This document shows, in pieces, positions 43,934 to 56,009 of a stretch of DNA of 64,000 bases. Each line of letters starts with the position of its first letter. The stretch's first letter is position 1. The position numbers and the translations under genes were made by a program. The stretch comes from Parasphingorhabdus sp. SCSIO 66989 (GTDB lineage: Bacteria > Pseudomonadota > Alphaproteobacteria > Sphingomonadales > Sphingomonadaceae), in the NCBI RefSeq assembly GCF_032852305.1, contig NZ_CP136594.1:2083501-2147500 (forward strand). Reading direction: 5' to 3'. The notes beneath the pieces are model-generated. The model did not search any database. It was not told where the DNA came from and saw nothing but the letters and a program-made list of their open reading frames with translations.

Positions 43934-45118
43934 GTGAAGACGGGGTTTTTGCCTAAGAAATTTCAGGTAGCCATGGCCGCTGCCATGCTGATGGTACTGA
44001 CCGGGTGTGAGACCCTGCTCCCCAAAGGCGCAGATCCGACCCCTCCGCCGGAGACAACGACCGATCCCACGCCGCAAGGCCCGATTGATGATGTTGTCGG
44101 CACCGACAATCAGCGGCACAAAGTGGCTCTATTACTGCCGCTCTCAGGCAGCAATTCGGGCATTGGAACATCGATTGCCAACGCCACGACTCAGGCGCTC
44201 CTGGATACTGAGGCGCAGAATATCCGCATCACCCGCTATGATACCGCCAAGGGTGCAACCGCCGCCGCACAGCAGGCGATTGCCGATGGCAACAAGCTGA
44301 TTCTTGGCCCTCTGCTCAGCGACAATGTGCGCGCTGCAGCCAATGTTGCCACACCGGCCAATGTGCCGATTATCAGCTATTCCAATGACAGCTCGGTCGC
44401 CAGCAACATGGTGTTTATCATGGGCTTTGTGCCCGACCAGTCAATTGAACGGGTGGTGCGCCATGCCCGCGCGCAGGGGATGAATCGTTTTGCCGGGCTG
44501 ATCCCCAATGGCGTCTATGGCCAGCGCGCATCTTCGGCTCTGCTGCAAGCTGTACGCAATGCTGGCGGCAGTGTCGTGCGGATGGAGACCTATAACCGTT
44601 CACGCAGCTCTTTGGAAAGCGCGATCAGTGGCTTGGCAGAAGTCAGCGATTATGACGCCCTACTGATCGCGGACAATGGCCAGACCGCCATTCGCGCCGT
44701 GCCGCAGGTGCGCAATAGCGGCGCCACCAGAGCGAAGATATTGGGCACTGAATTGTGGAACACCGACACGACTCTCAGCGGTGCACCGTCAATGCGCGGT
44801 GCATGGTTTGCCAGTGTTTCTGACGAACTCTATCGCCAATATGCCACCAAATATCGCCAGCGTTTTGGCAGCCAGCCATTCCGCCTTTCGAGTCTGGGCT
44901 ATGACAGTGTGTTGCTGACCTATCGCGTAGCGCGTGAATGGCCGATGGGCAGCCTGTTCCCGGTTGATCGCCTGCGTGAAAGCGGCGGATTTGTAGGATT
45001 GGACGGTGCCTTCCGCTTCGGCCCGACCGGTATCGCAGAGCGCGCGCTGGAGGTGCAGGAAATCCGCACCAGCGGCAATGCGATTATCTCCGCAGCGCCA
45101 CGGTCGTTTGAGGATTGA
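43934..45118 (+). CDS. LpoA-like penicillin-binding protein activator lipoprotein
   Basis: A 394-residue lipoprotein. The lipobox LTGC falls about residue 24 in the signal MKTGFLPKKFQVAMAAAMLMVLTGC, a Pro/Thr-rich linker follows, then a periplasmic ligand-binding fold (HKVALLLPLSGSNSGIGTSIANATTQALLD). It resembles the C-terminal domain of LpoA, an outer-membrane activator of PBP1A, without LpoA's N-terminal TPR-like domain. The start is a GTG at 43934 with GGAAGGA upstream. Its position beside rsmI and yraN supports the call; direct PBP contact is inferred. Confidence 0.85.
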   Translation: MKTGFLPKKFQVAMAAAMLMVLTGCETLLPKGADPTPPPETTTDPTPQGPIDDVVGTDNQRHKVALLLPLSGSNSGIGTSIANATTQALLDTEAQNIRITRYDTAKGATAAAQQAIADGNKLILGPLLSDNVRAAANVATPANVPIISYSNDSSVASNMVFIMGFVPDQSIERVVRHARAQGMNRFAGLIPNGVYGQRASSALLQAVRNAGGSVVRMETYNRSRSSLESAISGLAEVSDYDALLIADNGQTAIRAVPQVRNSGATRAKILGTELWNTDTTLSGAPSMRGAWFASVSDELYRQYATKYRQRFGSQPFRLSSLGYDSVLLTYRVAREWPMGSLFPVDRLRESGGFVGLDGAFRFGPTGIAERALEVQEIRTSGNAIISAAPRSFED

Positions 45119-45127
45119 GAAAATAAG

Positions 45128-45346
45128 CCCCTCCTCTTCAGAGGAGGGGAGTGATCGGGTCGAAATGCCTCCCAGGCATTTCTGAACCATGCCGGGGGCA
45201 TGGTTCACCCGAACACTGGTGGTGGCGAGGCGAAGGTGAGCTCGCGTAAGCGAATTCCTCTCGTAGCGCAGCACCACCCCGCTGCGACTAACCCCTTCGC
45301 TTCGCTCAGGGCTAAGTCTCACTGCCCCTCCTCTGAAGAGGAGGGG
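45128..45346. mobile_element. 219-bp MITE-like element (copy B), inverse of copy A
   Basis: Ends are the same 22-bp self-complementary sequences (arms CCCCTCCTCT) as in copy A. Reading the minus strand, the interior matches copy A through CAGTGAGACTTA, the AGTCGCAGCGGGGTGGTGCT block, GCGAGCTCACCT and GCCACCACC. About 65 extra bases carry two further palindromes, AAATGCCT-CCC-AGGCATTT and GAACCATGCC-GGG-GGCATGGTTC. It fills the gap between two convergent genes. Confidence 0.75.
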
Positions 45347-45349
45347 AGA

Positions 45350-46003
45350 CTATACGATCGACTGCCCGGTCTTTTTCCAATCGGCCAAGAACCCCTCAAT
45401 CCCCTTGTCGGTCAGCACATGGTTGAACAGACCACGGATCACATTGGGGGGCATAGTCGCGACATCGGCACCGATCTTGGCCGATTCGAGCACATGGATA
45501 GGGTTGCGGATTGAGGCGACGAGTATCTCGGTATCGAAGAGATAATTGTCATAGATCAGCCGAATATCCTCAATCAGCTGCATACCATCCAGACCATTAT
45601 CATCATGGCGACCCACAAAGGGCGAGATAAAGCTCGCGCCAGCCTTGGCGGCGAGAAGCGCCTGATTGGCCGAAAAGCAGAGCGTGACATTGACCATGCA
45701 ACCATCGTCGGTGAGCTTTTTGCAGGTTTTCAGGCCATCGATCGTCAGCGGCACCTTGATCGCGACATTATCCGCCAGATTGCGCAGCACTTCGGCTTCG
45801 CGCATCATCGTCTCATGATCGAGCGCCACAACTTCGGCAGAGACCGGACCATCGACCAAACCACAGATTTCCTGCACGACAGGCAGAAAATCACGCCCTG
45901 ACTTATGGATCAGCGACGGGTTGGTGGTGACGCCATCGAGCAGCCCGGTGGCGGCTAGATCGGCGATCTCTGCGGTATCAGCGGTATCGACAAAAAATTT
46001 CAT
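45350..46003 (-). CDS. Small transaldolase / fructose-6-phosphate aldolase family
   Basis: A 217-residue TalC/FSA-type protein that transfers dihydroxyacetone units between sugars in the pentose phosphate pathway. Marks are [32 protein letters not shown], the Schiff-base Lys in [16 protein letters not shown], and [11 protein letters not shown]. The small class cannot be split into transaldolase or fructose-6-phosphate aldolase by sequence alone. It is divergent from priA and sits next to a repeat element. Confidence 0.93.
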   Translation of the reverse strand: MKFFVDTADTAEIADLAATGLLDGVTTNPSLIHKSGRDFLPVVQEICGLVDGPVSAEVVALDHETMMREAEVLRNLADNVAIKVPLTIDGLKTCKKLTDDGCMVNVTLCFSANQALLAAKAGASFISPFVGRHDDNGLDGMQLIEDIRLIYDNYLFDTEILVASIRNPIHVLESAKIGADVATMPPNVIRGLFNHVLTDKGIEGFLADWKKTGQSIV

Positions 46004-46091
46004 GGGGAGGCCTCTTCCTATAGTCGCTAGGTGGGGATGATTCGTAGCCGAGGTATAGCCCGACTAGCCCCTTGCGGCTATAGAAGCGGCA

Positions 46092-48308
46092 ATGGCTTCC
46101 ACCGCTCCCTCAATGCAAAAACCCGGCCAGACCACAGGCCGCAAACAGCGCGTGCGCGTGGTCCTTTTGACCGCGGTGATCGGCCCACTCGACTATGCGG
46201 TGCCACAGGGCATGACGCTGACCCCGGGGGATATTGTCACAGTGCCGCTGGGGCCGCGCCAATTGACCGGTGTGGTGTGGGAAGATGAGCGCGCCGAAAC
46301 CGAGGACGTAGAGGACAGCAAGCTGCGCCCGGTTATCGCCAAGGCCGGTCTGCCGCCGCTTTCCGATGAAATGCGACGCCTCGCTGAATGGGCCAGCGAC
46401 TATTATCTCGCTTCGCTACCCAATGTGCTGCGCATGGCCATCCCGGGTTCGGCAGCGCTGAAAGAGGCGCGCGAGATTACCGAATATAGCCTGAAAGACG
46501 AGCAGCCCGACCGCATGACCGATGCGCGCAAACAGGCCTATGAACGGCTGGAAGGACGGCAAGGCACAGTGCGCGAACTGGCGGCGGCGGCAGAGGTCTC
46601 CGAAGGGGTGATCCGCGGTCTGGTGAATGGCGGTTTTGCCGACACGCATCTCGTGCCGACCGATGCACCATTTGATCCGCCCGACCCTGATGCCGATCAG
46701 GTTGATCTTTCCGATACACAGCAGGACGTTGCCAATCAGCTCGTTGATGCCATCAAAGAGAAAAGCTTTGCCCCGATCTTGCTCGATGGTGTCACGGGCT
46801 CGGGCAAAACCGAGGTCTATTTTGAAGCAGTGGCCGAAGCCATACGGCAAGGCAGGCAATGTCTGGTGCTGTTGCCCGAGATCGCCCTCACCCAGCCTTT
46901 CCTCGAACGCTTCGCAAAACGCTTTGGTACACGCCCGGTCGCATGGCATTCCGGCCTGCGCCAATCGGAGCGCCGCCGTGCCTGGCAGGCGATTGCCAAT
47001 GGCAGTGCGCATGTCATTGTTGGCGCACGTTCTTCACTGTTTCTGCCCTATCAAAATCTCGGCCTGATCATCGTTGATGAAGCGCATGAAACCAGTTTCA
47101 AACAGGAGGACGGGGTGCGCTACAATGCCCGTGATGTCGCGGTAATGCGCGCACATATGGAACGCTTTCCGGTCATTCTCGCCAGCGCCACCCCGGCGAT
47201 TGAGAGCCACCATATGGCCGAAATCGGTCAATATCAGCGACTGTCACTGCCCGCGCGTTTTGGCGGGGCGATCATGCCCGATATCACGCCGGTCAACCTC
47301 ATCGAAACCCCGCCCGAACGTAACCATTGGATCGCGCCACCTCTGGTTGAAGCGCTCGAAGAAACGCTGGAGCGCGGCGAGCAATCGCTGCTGTTCCTCA
47401 ACCGGCGTGGCTATGCACCGCTGACCCTGTGCCGCAATTGTGGTCATCGTATCGAATGCCCCAATTGCAGCGCCTGGATGGTCGAACACAGGCTGACGCA
47501 CCGCCTCGCCTGCCATCATTGCGGCCATGTGATGCCGATGCTCGATAGCTGCCCCGAATGCGGCGCGGAGGACAGCCTCGTCGCGTGCGGCCCCGGCGTC
47601 GAGCGTATCGCCGATGAGGTGGCGGCGCGATTGCCCGATGCGCGCAGCATTGTGGTGACGTCGGATACTATATGGTCGCCCGCCAAGGCCGAGGAATTTG
47701 TCCAGCAGGTCACCAACAATATGGTCGATATCATCATCGGCACCCAGCTGGTGACCAAGGGCTATCACTTCCCCAACCTCACACTGGTGGGCGTGATTGA
47801 TGCCGACATTGGTTTGGAAGGCGGTGATTTGCGGGCAGCCGAACGCAGCTTCCAACAGATATCGCAGGTCGCCGGACGCGCCGGACGAGCGGAGAAGCCA
47901 GGCCGCGTATTGGTACAGACCCGCAACCCGGAAGCACCGGTGATCGCCGCGCTGATCGCCGGCGACCGCGATGCCTTTTATGCGGCCGAACTGGCCTCGC
48001 GCGAAATGGCGATGATGCCGCCCTTTGGCCGTTTGGGCGCGCTGATTATCTCATCCGAGGACCAGGCCGAAGCCAATGAAGCTGCGCGGATGATCGGCCA
48101 TAGCGCGCCCGATTTTGATGGATTCACCGTCTATGGCCCCGCCCCTGCCCCACTTTCCATGCTGCGCGGGCGCTATCGTTTCCGGCTGCTGGTTCATGCC
48201 CGCCGCACGGTGCCGATGCAGAAGGCTATCCGCGACTGGCTCGATCCCATCAAACTGCCACAAGGCGTGCGGGTCGCGCTGGATGTTGATCCCTATAGCT
48301 TTGTTTAA
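46092..48308 (+). CDS. priA: Primosomal replication helicase PriA
   Basis: A 738-residue helicase that restarts collapsed replication forks. It has an N-terminal DNA-binding domain (VPLGPRQLTGVVW), Walker A GVTGSGKTEVYF near residue 235, DEAH (IIVDEAHETSFKQ), a Cys-rich zinc insert (CRNCGHRIECPNC and CHHCGHVMPMLDSCPECG), and the helicase C-terminal part with TKGYHFPNLTLVGVIDAD and QVAGRAGR. Length is normal. Confidence 0.98.
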   Translation: MASTAPSMQKPGQTTGRKQRVRVVLLTAVIGPLDYAVPQGMTLTPGDIVTVPLGPRQLTGVVWEDERAETEDVEDSKLRPVIAKAGLPPLSDEMRRLAEWASDYYLASLPNVLRMAIPGSAALKEAREITEYSLKDEQPDRMTDARKQAYERLEGRQGTVRELAAAAEVSEGVIRGLVNGGFADTHLVPTDAPFDPPDPDADQVDLSDTQQDVANQLVDAIKEKSFAPILLDGVTGSGKTEVYFEAVAEAIRQGRQCLVLLPEIALTQPFLERFAKRFGTRPVAWHSGLRQSERRRAWQAIANGSAHVIVGARSSLFLPYQNLGLIIVDEAHETSFKQEDGVRYNARDVAVMRAHMERFPVILASATPAIESHHMAEIGQYQRLSLPARFGGAIMPDITPVNLIETPPERNHWIAPPLVEALEETLERGEQSLLFLNRRGYAPLTLCRNCGHRIECPNCSAWMVEHRLTHRLACHHCGHVMPMLDSCPECGAEDSLVACGPGVERIADEVAARLPDARSIVVTSDTIWSPAKAEEFVQQVTNNMVDIIIGTQLVTKGYHFPNLTLVGVIDADIGLEGGDLRAAERSFQQISQVAGRAGRAEKPGRVLVQTRNPEAPVIAALIAGDRDAFYAAELASREMAMMPPFGRLGALIISSEDQAEANEAARMIGHSAPDFDGFTVYGPAPAPLSMLRGRYRFRLLVHARRTVPMQKAIRDWLDPIKLPQGVRVALDVDPYSFV

Positions 48309-48344
48309 GCTTCCCTCTGGCTAGGGCGCTGTTATAGCACGCTT

Positions 48345-49895
48345 ATGACTTTGATAACGCGCCTGCTCCCGCTTCTGACGCTGATACTCTCGCCCATCCT
48401 TATGGCGCAGCCGGCCTATGGTAACTCGGCTGATATTCAGGCCAGTTCGCGCTCGGTCGTGCGTGTCGCGCTGATCGCTATGCAGGGTGATCAGGTGTTC
48501 TTTCTTGGTCATGGCAGCGGCTTTGCTGTCGCGCCCAATGTCATCGTCACCAATGCCCATGTGGTCCAGCCCAGCATCAATGACAGCACAATTATTGTCG
48601 GTGTGGTGCCTTCCGAAGGCCGCGATATCTACAAATCGCGCGTGATCGCTTTTGCGCCCGATAAAGACCTGGCTCTGCTGCGACTGGATGAAGGCTCGCT
48701 CGAACCGCTTTCTATCTTCGCATCGGCGGCGAGGGATGGCGATGATATTGTCGCTATCGGCTATCCCGGTGCGGTGGATCGGGCATTGGGCCTAACCGAT
48801 GGCGACAAGGTGGAGCCGGGCACACCGGTAAAAACCAAGGGCACTATCTCTGGTGGTCGCTCAAACCGCGAATTTGCCACGTTGCTGCACACAGCGCCGG
48901 TCGCGCGGGGCAATAGCGGTGGCCCGATTGTTGATGAATGCGGTCGCGTCGTTGGTGTTAACAGCTTTATATCGGTCTCTGACGGCAGTGATGCAGAATT
49001 CGGTTTTGCGATCTCCAATCAGGAGCTTTTGAGCTTTCTGCGCGGATCAGGAATCCGTCCCCGAACCACATCAACGCCATGCCGTTCCCCGGCGCAGATC
49101 AGTCAGGCTGAGACTGAGCGCGCACTGGCAGAAATTGCGAAACAGGGTGACGAGGCCATGGCCCGCGCCAGCGCCGAGCAAAGGCGACAAGCCGCGCTGG
49201 AACGCTCGGTCGATCAGCAAATCCGCAGCGAACGCGAGGATTATATGGCGCTGGCCATGGTGCTGCTGGTTCTAAGCGGCTTCGCTGGCACTTCCGCCTT
49301 GGTTATGGACGGTCGATCAGGAGCAAAGACTGGAATTGGCTTAGGCTTTGTGGCCGTCTTCCTCGCTGGTGGCGCTGCAGCGCTCTTCTTTTTGCGACCA
49401 TCCTATGATGAATTTGCCGAACGGCTCGAAGCCGCGCTGGAGGCAAGAAAAGAACCGCCATCAGCCCAAAACAGCGCCAGCAACTATGTAGGCAACAACA
49501 TTTGCAAGCTGGACAGCGAGCGAAGCCGGATCACCATCAGCGATATTCGCCAAGCGCCTTTCACATGGAGCGAAACCGGCTGCGTCAATGGCCGCACCCA
49601 ATATAGCCAAAGCGGCGATAGCTGGGTGCGCATATTGGTGCCCAACCAGGAGCAGACCGTTTCGGTGAATCGTTTTGATCCGCAAAGCGGAGAACTGACA
49701 ATGTCGCGCTATTTGCTTGGCCGTGATGCCATGCAAAAAGCACGCACTATCCGCGCTCGCTTCAATGGCAATCAATGCACGGATGATATGGACATTATTT
49801 CAAGCCTTCAGGACGTGCATACGGCTCTTCTGGACATCATCCCTGACAACCCGAACGAGCGATTAGTGTTTCAGTGCGAGAAACAAGCGGAATAA
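48345..49895 (+). CDS. Membrane-anchored trypsin-like serine protease with extra C-terminal domain
   Basis: A 516-residue protein. A signal peptide (to about residue 26, AYG) precedes a trypsin-like domain with His in VIVTNAHVVQP, Asp in PDKDLALLRLD and Ser in ARGNSGGPIVDECG. A coiled, charged stretch (residues 250-300) follows, then two predicted membrane helices (about 302-322 and 328-350). A 160-residue C-terminal part has Cys and beta-like motifs and no family I recognise. Unlike DegP it has no PDZ domain. It may be a stress-sensing or processing protease. It starts 36 bases after priA. Confidence 0.85.
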   Translation: MTLITRLLPLLTLILSPILMAQPAYGNSADIQASSRSVVRVALIAMQGDQVFFLGHGSGFAVAPNVIVTNAHVVQPSINDSTIIVGVVPSEGRDIYKSRVIAFAPDKDLALLRLDEGSLEPLSIFASAARDGDDIVAIGYPGAVDRALGLTDGDKVEPGTPVKTKGTISGGRSNREFATLLHTAPVARGNSGGPIVDECGRVVGVNSFISVSDGSDAEFGFAISNQELLSFLRGSGIRPRTTSTPCRSPAQISQAETERALAEIAKQGDEAMARASAEQRRQAALERSVDQQIRSEREDYMALAMVLLVLSGFAGTSALVMDGRSGAKTGIGLGFVAVFLAGGAAALFFLRPSYDEFAERLEAALEARKEPPSAQNSASNYVGNNICKLDSERSRITISDIRQAPFTWSETGCVNGRTQYSQSGDSWVRILVPNQEQTVSVNRFDPQSGELTMSRYLLGRDAMQKARTIRARFNGNQCTDDMDIISSLQDVHTALLDIIPDNPNERLVFQCEKQAE

Positions 49896-49926
49896 AGCCT
49901 TCACGCAAACGCGAAGGATATGTCCT

Positions 49927-50976
49927 CTATCCTTTCGCCTCTTTCTCCAAGAGTTTCTGCTTGATCTCCAACCCATAGGCATAGCCGCCAAGCGACCCAT
50001 CACTGGCAATGACGCGGTGACAGGGAATCAACACAGCGACATTGTTCGCACCATTGGCAGAACCGGCAGCGCGATAGGCTTTAGGCTTTCCCACAGCCGC
50101 TGCGAGTTCGGCATAGCTTCGGGTTTCTCCCGGTGGGATGCGCTGCAATTCCTGCCACACCGCTTCCTGGAAAGCTGTGCCCTGAACATCAAGCGGGATC
50201 GCCTGGCGCTCAGCGGGGCGCTCGACTGCCGCGACAACATCGCGCACCAGCGAAGCAAAATCCTCGCCGCCTTTGTCCAGCAAAGCATTCGGGAAACGCT
50301 CTTTCAGCTCCGTCTCACCCTCATTGAACGAAAGACGACACACGCCTTTATCCGTGGCGGCAACCAGCATCGGCCCCAAAAAACTGTCCACGATAGTCCA
50401 GTGGATCGTTACCCCTGCTCCGCCATCTTTCCATGCGCTTGCCGTCATACCCAGCCTCTTGTCCTGTTCTGCATAAAATCGGGATGGGCCCGAATAGCCC
50501 GCATCATAAATGGCATCGCCCACCTTAGCCGCCGCGCCGAGCACATCCCTGGCCCGTTCCGCACGCAAGGCGCGGGCATAAGCCGCCGGAGATAGGCCGG
50601 TTTCGCGCTTGAACAGCTTTTGCAGATGCGTCGGTGAATAGCCGGTCATCCGGGCCAGCTCATCCAGCTTGGGACTGCCTTCCATTTGCGTCACGCTCTG
50701 ACGGATGGCACCAATTATCGCCTGCACCGCACCTTCATCGCGCGCAATCTCATTCGGCCGACAGCGTTTGCAAGCGCGCAGTCCGGCAGCTTCTGCTTCC
50801 TCGATAGTCGCAAAGAAACGGACATTCTCGCGCAAGGGATGCCGCGCCGGGCAAGATGGTCGACAATAGATACCCGTTGACAACACGCCGGTAAAAAAGC
50901 GCCCATCATAGGCTCTGTCGCGCCGCATAACCGCCGCCCATGCTTCATCATCCGTTATTGTTCTCGTCTCAACCAT
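49927..50976 (-). CDS. ada: Ada: bifunctional DNA-methyl acceptor, AraC-type regulator and O6-alkylguanine transferase
   Basis: A 349-residue protein. The N-terminal Ada domain has zinc Cys in STGIYCRPSCPARHPL and GLRACKRCRPNE; methylation of the first Cys by phosphotriesters turns the protein into an activator. An AraC-type helix-turn-helix follows (LDELARMTGYSPTHLQKLFKRETGLSPAAYARALR), then the O6-methylguanine transferase domain ending with PCHRVI, with the acceptor Cys. The start ATG at 50976 is the second Met of the frame; a longer form would add 14 residues. Convergent with the serine protease gene. Confidence 0.95.
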   Translation of the reverse strand: MVETRTITDDEAWAAVMRRDRAYDGRFFTGVLSTGIYCRPSCPARHPLRENVRFFATIEEAEAAGLRACKRCRPNEIARDEGAVQAIIGAIRQSVTQMEGSPKLDELARMTGYSPTHLQKLFKRETGLSPAAYARALRAERARDVLGAAAKVGDAIYDAGYSGPSRFYAEQDKRLGMTASAWKDGGAGVTIHWTIVDSFLGPMLVAATDKGVCRLSFNEGETELKERFPNALLDKGGEDFASLVRDVVAAVERPAERQAIPLDVQGTAFQEAVWQELQRIPPGETRSYAELAAAVGKPKAYRAAGSANGANNVAVLIPCHRVIASDGSLGGYAYGLEIKQKLLEKEAKG

Positions 50977-51220
50977 AGTGCCTATTTCATCATATTGTTG
51001 ACTGATAGCGCATAACATAATCGCTTCTCAATCACCCCGCGTCCCGAAACTTGCGTTCAAAGCAAAAGAGCTTCCTGCACAGCCTTTGCAAAGCCCGTCT
51101 TGCAAAGGTGAAACAGGGATGCTAGCAGCCGCGCCAGATTAAGCGGATATGCCATTTTCACACGGCCTGATCCGCAGGTTTTCTGGCCCAACCGGGCCTC
51201 ATTTCAGGGAAAGCATCACG

Positions 51221-51790
51221 GTGGAGCATTCCAGCGGCATTCAGGCCAGTCTTTCAGGACGTTATGCCAGCGCACTTTTCGCACTGGCGCGTGAGGAAAA
51301 GAAGATTCCGGCTGTCGAAAAAGACCTTACATCGCTTGGCAAGTTGGTTGATCAGTCCTCTGATAACTATAGTGAAGAGCTGGACGCCCTATTGTCATCA
51401 CAGGTCATCAGCCGCAGCGCCGCCAAAGAGACCATGGCGACTGTTGCCAAATCGATGAAGCTCGACACGCTGACCGCAAACTTCCTTGGCGTACTGGCTG
51501 AAAATGGCCGTCTCGCCGAGCTCAAGGCGATGATTCGCGCTTTTCACGGCCTTGCTGCCGATCATCGTGGCGAAGTCACTGCTGAGGTCACCAGCGCCTA
51601 TCCGCTGACGCAAGAACAGCGCGATGCCATCTCAAAGAACCTCAAAAGCCGCGCAGGCCGTGAGGTGATTATTTCCGAACATGTCGACCCTGACATTCTC
51701 GGCGGGCTGATCGTCCGCATGGGCAGTCAGATGATCGATGGTAGTATTAAAACGCGTCTCAATACGCTGTCCCAGGCGATGAAAGGCTAA
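51221..51790 (+). CDS. atpH: F1F0 ATP synthase subunit delta
   Basis: A 189-residue stator subunit linking F1 to the b subunits. The start is a GTG at 51221 with AGGGAAAG upstream, giving VEHSSGIQASLSGRYASALFALA; a longer ATG frame would add 24 poorly conserved residues. The C-terminal GGLIVRMGSQMIDGSIKTRLNTLSQAMKG is typical. First gene of the F1 cluster. Confidence 0.95.
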   Translation: MEHSSGIQASLSGRYASALFALAREEKKIPAVEKDLTSLGKLVDQSSDNYSEELDALLSSQVISRSAAKETMATVAKSMKLDTLTANFLGVLAENGRLAELKAMIRAFHGLAADHRGEVTAEVTSAYPLTQEQRDAISKNLKSRAGREVIISEHVDPDILGGLIVRMGSQMIDGSIKTRLNTLSQAMKG

Positions 51791-53326
<1,536 letters not shown>

Positions 53327-53333
53327 ATGCACT

Positions 53334-53411
53334 CGTCATCCTGAACTTGTTTCAGGATATCCAGCGTTCAAGCGCATTACCAACAGATGCTGAAACAGGT
53401 TCAGCATGACG
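53334..53411. repeat. GAACTTGTTTCAG palindromic repeat between atpA and atpG (copy 1)
   Basis: Left arm CGTCATCCTGAACTTGTTTC and right arm GAAACAGGTTCAGCATGACG with a few mismatches enclose about 40 bases. A second member of the family is at 63853-63937. It sits within the atp operon, so it is transcribed and could form a long hairpin in the mRNA between atpA and atpG. Confidence 0.82.
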
Positions 53412-53435
53412 AAATTAGGGTTAAGTTAGAGGCTT

Positions 53436-54305
53436 ATGGCCAGTCTTAAAGAACTGAAAAACCGGATCGGATCGGTCAAATCGACCCAGAAGATCACCAA
53501 GGCCAAGCAGATGGTCGCCGCGGCCAAGCTGCGCCGTGCACAGGCAGCGGCAGAAGCCGCGCGGCCCTATGCCGAGCGTCTGGCTGACGTCATGGCGTCA
53601 CTGGCTGGCAAGGTATCGGGCGACAGCGCACCAAAGCTGCTCGCGGGCACTGGTGCGGATCAACGTCACCTGCTGGTGGTCGTTAACACCGACAAAGGTC
53701 TGTGCGGTGGTCTTAATTCCAATATCGTCCGTGCCGCCATCGCCAAGGCGCGCGAGCTTGAGCAGGACGGTAAGGACGTTACCTTCTATCTCGTCGGCAA
53801 AAAGGGCCGCGCGCCCATCAAGCGTGTTTACGAGAACAAGATTGGCACCCATTTCGATACGTCGGTCGTGCGTAATCCCGGCTTTGAAGAAGCCACACAG
53901 ATTTCCGAAGAGCTGGTCACCATGTTCGACCACGGCAAATATGACGTTGCGCATCTGATCTACCCGATCTTCAAATCAGCACTGGCGCAGGACCCTACCG
54001 TGCAACAGCTGATCCCCGTCCCTGCCCCGGACAGCGCTGAGGACACCGGCGCGGTCGTGGAATATGAGCCGGGCGAAGAGGAAATCCTTGAGGAGTTGCT
54101 GCCACGCTACGTTAAGACCCAGCTTTTTGGCGCTTTGCTCGAGCGCGAAGCCTCGGAACAAGGCGCATCGATGACCGCTATGGACAATGCGACGCGCAAT
54201 GCCGGCGACCTCATCAACCGCCTCACCATCGAATATAACCGCAGCCGTCAGGCCGCGATCACCACCGAACTTGTTGAAATCATCTCGGGCGCGGAAGCCC
54301 TGTAA
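53436..54305 (+). CDS. atpG: F1F0 ATP synthase subunit gamma
   Basis: A 289-residue rotary shaft subunit. The N-terminal helix [32 protein letters not shown] and the C-terminal [42 protein letters not shown] are strongly conserved. Length is normal. It follows a repeat element after atpA. Confidence 0.98.
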   Translation: MASLKELKNRIGSVKSTQKITKAKQMVAAAKLRRAQAAAEAARPYAERLADVMASLAGKVSGDSAPKLLAGTGADQRHLLVVVNTDKGLCGGLNSNIVRAAIAKARELEQDGKDVTFYLVGKKGRAPIKRVYENKIGTHFDTSVVRNPGFEEATQISEELVTMFDHGKYDVAHLIYPIFKSALAQDPTVQQLIPVPAPDSAEDTGAVVEYEPGEEEILEELLPRYVKTQLFGALLEREASEQGASMTAMDNATRNAGDLINRLTIEYNRSRQAAITTELVEIISGAEAL

Positions 54306-55772
<1,467 letters not shown>

Positions 55773-55781
55773 TCAGCTATA

Positions 55782-55810
55782 GCTCTCCTCCACCCCTTGT
55801 GGGGGAGAGC
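55782..55810. repeat. Inverted repeat after atpD
   Basis: Arms GCTCTCC / GGAGAGC with an inner CCAC / GTGG and small bulges, 10 bases after the atpD stop. There is no T tract. It resembles the CTCTCCC hairpins at 37697-37850 and lies within the operon, so it may stabilise the upstream message. Confidence 0.55.
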
Positions 55811-55827
55811 AGCTAGAGATTGGAAAC

Positions 55828-56004
55828 ATGTCCAACCTGAAACTGGAAGATTGCGCCAACGAAACCTGCCCATGGTCGGGAGAGCCCGTATCAGCGGACT
55901 CGCTGGTCCTCTACAAAGGCAAGGTTGTTGGTTTCTGCAACCCCGGCTGTCGGGACAAATTTGAGAAAGCCACATCCCATTTTGATGCGGCCATACAGGA
56001 CTGA
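55828..56004 (+). CDS. Cys-rich YHS/TRASH-like protein, 58 aa, inside the atp operon
   Basis: A 58-residue protein with Cys at 9, 14, 37 and 41. The patterns [15 protein letters not shown] and [16 protein letters not shown] recall YHS/TRASH metal-binding modules (C..G..V.......G.V.GFC...C...F). The start ATG has GGAAAC upstream. The stop lies 5 bases before atpC, so it is translated with the ATP-synthase genes. The family function is unknown to me; database names linking such genes to glutathione S-transferase are not supported by the sequence. Metal binding or a redox role is inference. Confidence 0.75.
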   Translation: MSNLKLEDCANETCPWSGEPVSADSLVLYKGKVVGFCNPGCRDKFEKATSHFDAAIQD

Positions 56005-56009
56005 AGATC

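Noticed and set aside
50977-51220. Sigma-70 promoter for the atp genes
   Set aside because: TTGACT and CATAAT are present near 51000 but only 12 bases apart, so the spacing does not support a promoter.
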